In this document: positions 22,533 through 23,878 of the stretch, one piece after another
Position numbering within the stretch: position 1 is the first letter of the stretch
How the letters are laid out: each line of letters opens with the position of its first letter
Position numbers and translations under genes: made by a program
Notes under the pieces: model-generated
What the model saw: the letters and a program-made list of their open reading frames with translations, nothing else
The model's database searches: none
Told to the model about the DNA's origin: nothing
Origin: CAMYLR01 sp041577935
GTDB lineage: Bacteria > Gemmatimonadota > Gemmatimonadetes > JACCXV01 > JAHWKZ01
Reading direction: 5' to 3'
Assembly (NCBI GenBank): GCA_041577935.1
Contig: JBFGIA010000028.1
Coordinates: forward strand, 1 to 23,878
DNA: 23,878 nucleotides

Positions 22533-23388
22533 CCGACTGACCAACGCGCTGAGCCAGAATCGACTGGCGATGGCCGGCGCGTCGATCATGCTGATGTTGG
22601 TCGTGGTCGGGCTCATGGGCCCCTGGCTGGCCCCGTACGATCCGCTCGCGCAAAACCTCGCCCGGGGCTTGGAGAGCCCATCGCGTGATCACTGGTTCGG
22701 CACCGATTCGTTCGGACGCGACATCCTGTCGCGGGTCCTCTACGGGGCTCGCATCTCGCTCCTCGTCGGCGTCGCATCGCAAACGATCGCCTTCACGCTG
22801 GGCGTTTTTTTGGGCGTCATCTCGGGTTACTACGGCGGTCGGATCGAGGGCTTGATCATGCGGCTGGCCGATGTCACGCTGGCGTTCCCAACGCTGCTCT
22901 TGCTGATCGCCATCACCGCCGCGTTCCAACCCGGGCTCGGCGTTGTCTTTGTGGCGATCGGAGTCGTCGGCTGGGCCGGACTGGCGCGACTCGTTCGCTC
23001 ACAGGCGCTGGTCGTGCGCGAGCTCGACTTCGTGCAGGCGGCACGCGCGCTCGGTATGAGTGACGCGCGCTTGATCACGCGCCACGTGCTGCCAAACTGC
23101 ATCGCCCCGGCGATCATCGCGGTAACGCTCGGGATGGCTAGCGCGATCATGCTCGAGGCGGCGTTGTCGTTCATCGGCTTGGGCGCCCAGCCCCCAACGC
23201 CTTCCTGGGGGTCGATGATCGCCGATGGACGGGACTTTCTGCGAACCGCGCCGTGGATCTCGATTTTCCCGGGCCTTGCGATCGGCGCTGTCGTGCTCGG
23301 CTTCAATCTCTTCGGCGACGGCCTGCGCGACGCCATGGACCCACGCCTCCAGGGTGGCGCTCGCGCTCCGCTACCACGCACCGAGTAG
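22513..23388 (+). CDS. dipeptide/oligopeptide ABC transporter permease DppC-like
   Basis: 291-aa partner permease of the DppC/OppC family. Seen: LAPYDPLAQNL after the first helix, HWFGTDSFGRDILSRVLYGARISLLVG (the family signature, about residues 57-84), the cytoplasmic EAA loop AARALGMSDARLITRHVLPN, then ALSFIGLGAQPPTPSWG and the C-terminal FNLFGDGLRDAMDPR. Length is normal. The start ATG 22513 lies inside the end of dppB; a longer frame from 22486 is less likely. With DppB it forms the channel of a peptide importer; the binding protein at 10577-12163 is a possible but distant partner. Confidence 0.93.
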   Translation: MGVARDSRLTNALSQNRLAMAGASIMLMLVVVGLMGPWLAPYDPLAQNLARGLESPSRDHWFGTDSFGRDILSRVLYGARISLLVGVASQTIAFTLGVFLGVISGYYGGRIEGLIMRLADVTLAFPTLLLLIAITAAFQPGLGVVFVAIGVVGWAGLARLVRSQALVVRELDFVQAARALGMSDARLITRHVLPNCIAPAIIAVTLGMASAIMLEAALSFIGLGAQPPTPSWGSMIADGRDFLRTAPWISIFPGLAIGAVVLGFNLFGDGLRDAMDPRLQGGARAPLPRTE

Positions 23389-23471
23389 CGCAGGAAGTGC
23401 TTGCCAGGCTTAATATTGAGCGTCCGACGGCGTCCAAATCGTGGAAGGGAAACCGGGAACGGGACGACCCC

Positions 23472-23878
23472 ATGGGCGACGACCAGCTGGTCAAGCACGC
23501 GCAGGCCGGCGACGCGCAGGCGTTTGGCCAGCTCGTCGACCGTCACCAGCCGCGGATCTTCGGGACGCTGGCCAAGATGACCGGCGACCGGGATCTGGCG
23601 ATGGACCTGACCCAGGACGCGTTTATTCGCGCCTGGGAGCAGCTTGGAACGTTTGAGCGCCGATCGGCGTTCTCGACCTGGCTGTATCGAATCGCGGTTC
23701 GGCTGGCGTACGATGCGATGCGGAGTCGCCGGCGACGCGACCATCGCGAGCTCGACGACCGAATCGCCGACCCCGCTCCGGGGCCCGATCGTCGGGCCGA
23801 AGTCGCCGCGCTGAGCGAGGACCTGAGGCAGCGAATCGAAGCGCTGCCCGAGATGCAGCGAGCGATCGTGATCTTGAG
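23472..23878 (+). CDS. ECF sigma factor (sigma-70 family, 3' end outside window)
   Basis: First 135 residues of an extracytoplasmic-function sigma factor. Seen: QLVKHAQAGDAQAFGQLVDRH at the start, region 2 with DLTQDAFIRAWEQLGTFERRSAFSTWLYRIAVRLAYDAMRSRRRR (about residues 43-88, binding core polymerase and the -10 element), a linker, and the start of region 4 (LRQRIEALPEMQRAIVIL), where the window ends. ATG 23472 fits the family start, though no strong ribosome binding site is seen. It lies 83 nt after dppC on the same strand, with a TAATAT at 23411-23416 that might be a -10. An anti-sigma factor would be expected to the right. Confidence 0.9.
   Translation, partial: MGDDQLVKHAQAGDAQAFGQLVDRHQPRIFGTLAKMTGDRDLAMDLTQDAFIRAWEQLGTFERRSAFSTWLYRIAVRLAYDAMRSRRRRDHRELDDRIADPAPGPDRRAEVAALSEDLRQRIEALPEMQRAIVIL

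Noticed and set aside
23388..23472. ECF-type autoregulated promoter (GGAA then CGTC) before the sigma gene
   Set aside because: GGAAGT at 23393 and CGTC at 23421 are 22 nt apart, longer than the usual 15-17 nt spacing.
22830..23744. 304-aa antisense frame across dppC and the sigma factor gene
   Set aside because: It spans two clear genes on the other strand, is Ser/Arg/Ala-rich and has no motif.

Overview
This is a high-GC, gene-dense bacterial window with almost no non-coding DNA and many 1-4 nt overlaps between genes. About 28 genes can be supported. The gene content suggests a free-living, respiring heterotroph, perhaps Gemmatimonadota or a similar environmental phylum: lipoproteins, an M1 peptidase, DUF1579 and bicupin proteins, a dipeptide ABC system, glycolate oxidase subunits and a haem-copper enzyme. 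That placement is inference from gene style and is not proven by any marker gene. No rRNA, tRNA, CRISPR array or insertion sequence was seen.

Layout. 1-1590 (minus): PhzF-like protein followed by a dienelactone hydrolase lipoprotein that runs off the left edge. 1675-2597 (plus): DtxR/MntR-type metal repressor overlapping a stand-alone FeoA-domain protein. 2606-4655 (minus): lipoprotein with a CcmI-like domain, then YgfZ, then PduO-type cobalamin adenosyltransferase. 4690-7505 (plus): GlcD and GlcF, the FAD and Fe-S subunits of glycolate/lactate oxidation. 7480-9138 (minus): tandem-cupin protein and DUF1579 protein. 9156-9386: small unknown gene. 9387-9834 (minus): amidohydrolase pseudogene with its middle deleted. 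9958-12728 (plus): DedA membrane protein, peptide-binding lipoprotein and methyltransferase.

12712-19594 is the most interesting part. It is a divergent haem-copper respiratory cluster built around an Rrf2-family Fe-S regulator (15431-15850). Rightward lie a 50-aa membrane peptide, a CuA subunit II, a B-family-like subunit I, a 59-aa membrane peptide, a SCO copper chaperone with extra membrane helices, and a 124-aa membrane protein. Leftward lie a three-part fusion (diheme cytochrome b, two [4Fe-4S] motifs, and an MvhD/FlpD-like domain) and two unknown envelope proteins. Subunit I keeps all six haem/CuB histidines but has Gln where oxygen-reducing oxidases carry the cross-linked Tyr (HPxxY becomes HPAQQ). 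Together with an Rrf2 (NsrR/IscR-like) regulator, this suggests a CuA-containing nitric oxide reductase of the oxidase superfamily rather than an O2 reductase. The cytochrome b/ferredoxin/FlpD fusion is a plausible private electron-input module.

19598-23878: M1 metallopeptidase (minus), then dipeptide permease subunits DppB and DppC (plus), then the 5' part of an ECF sigma factor cut by the right edge. The peptide-binding protein (10.6-12.2 kb) and the permeases (21.6-23.4 kb) may serve one transporter whose genes are now separated by the respiratory cluster; no ATPase subunit is in the window.
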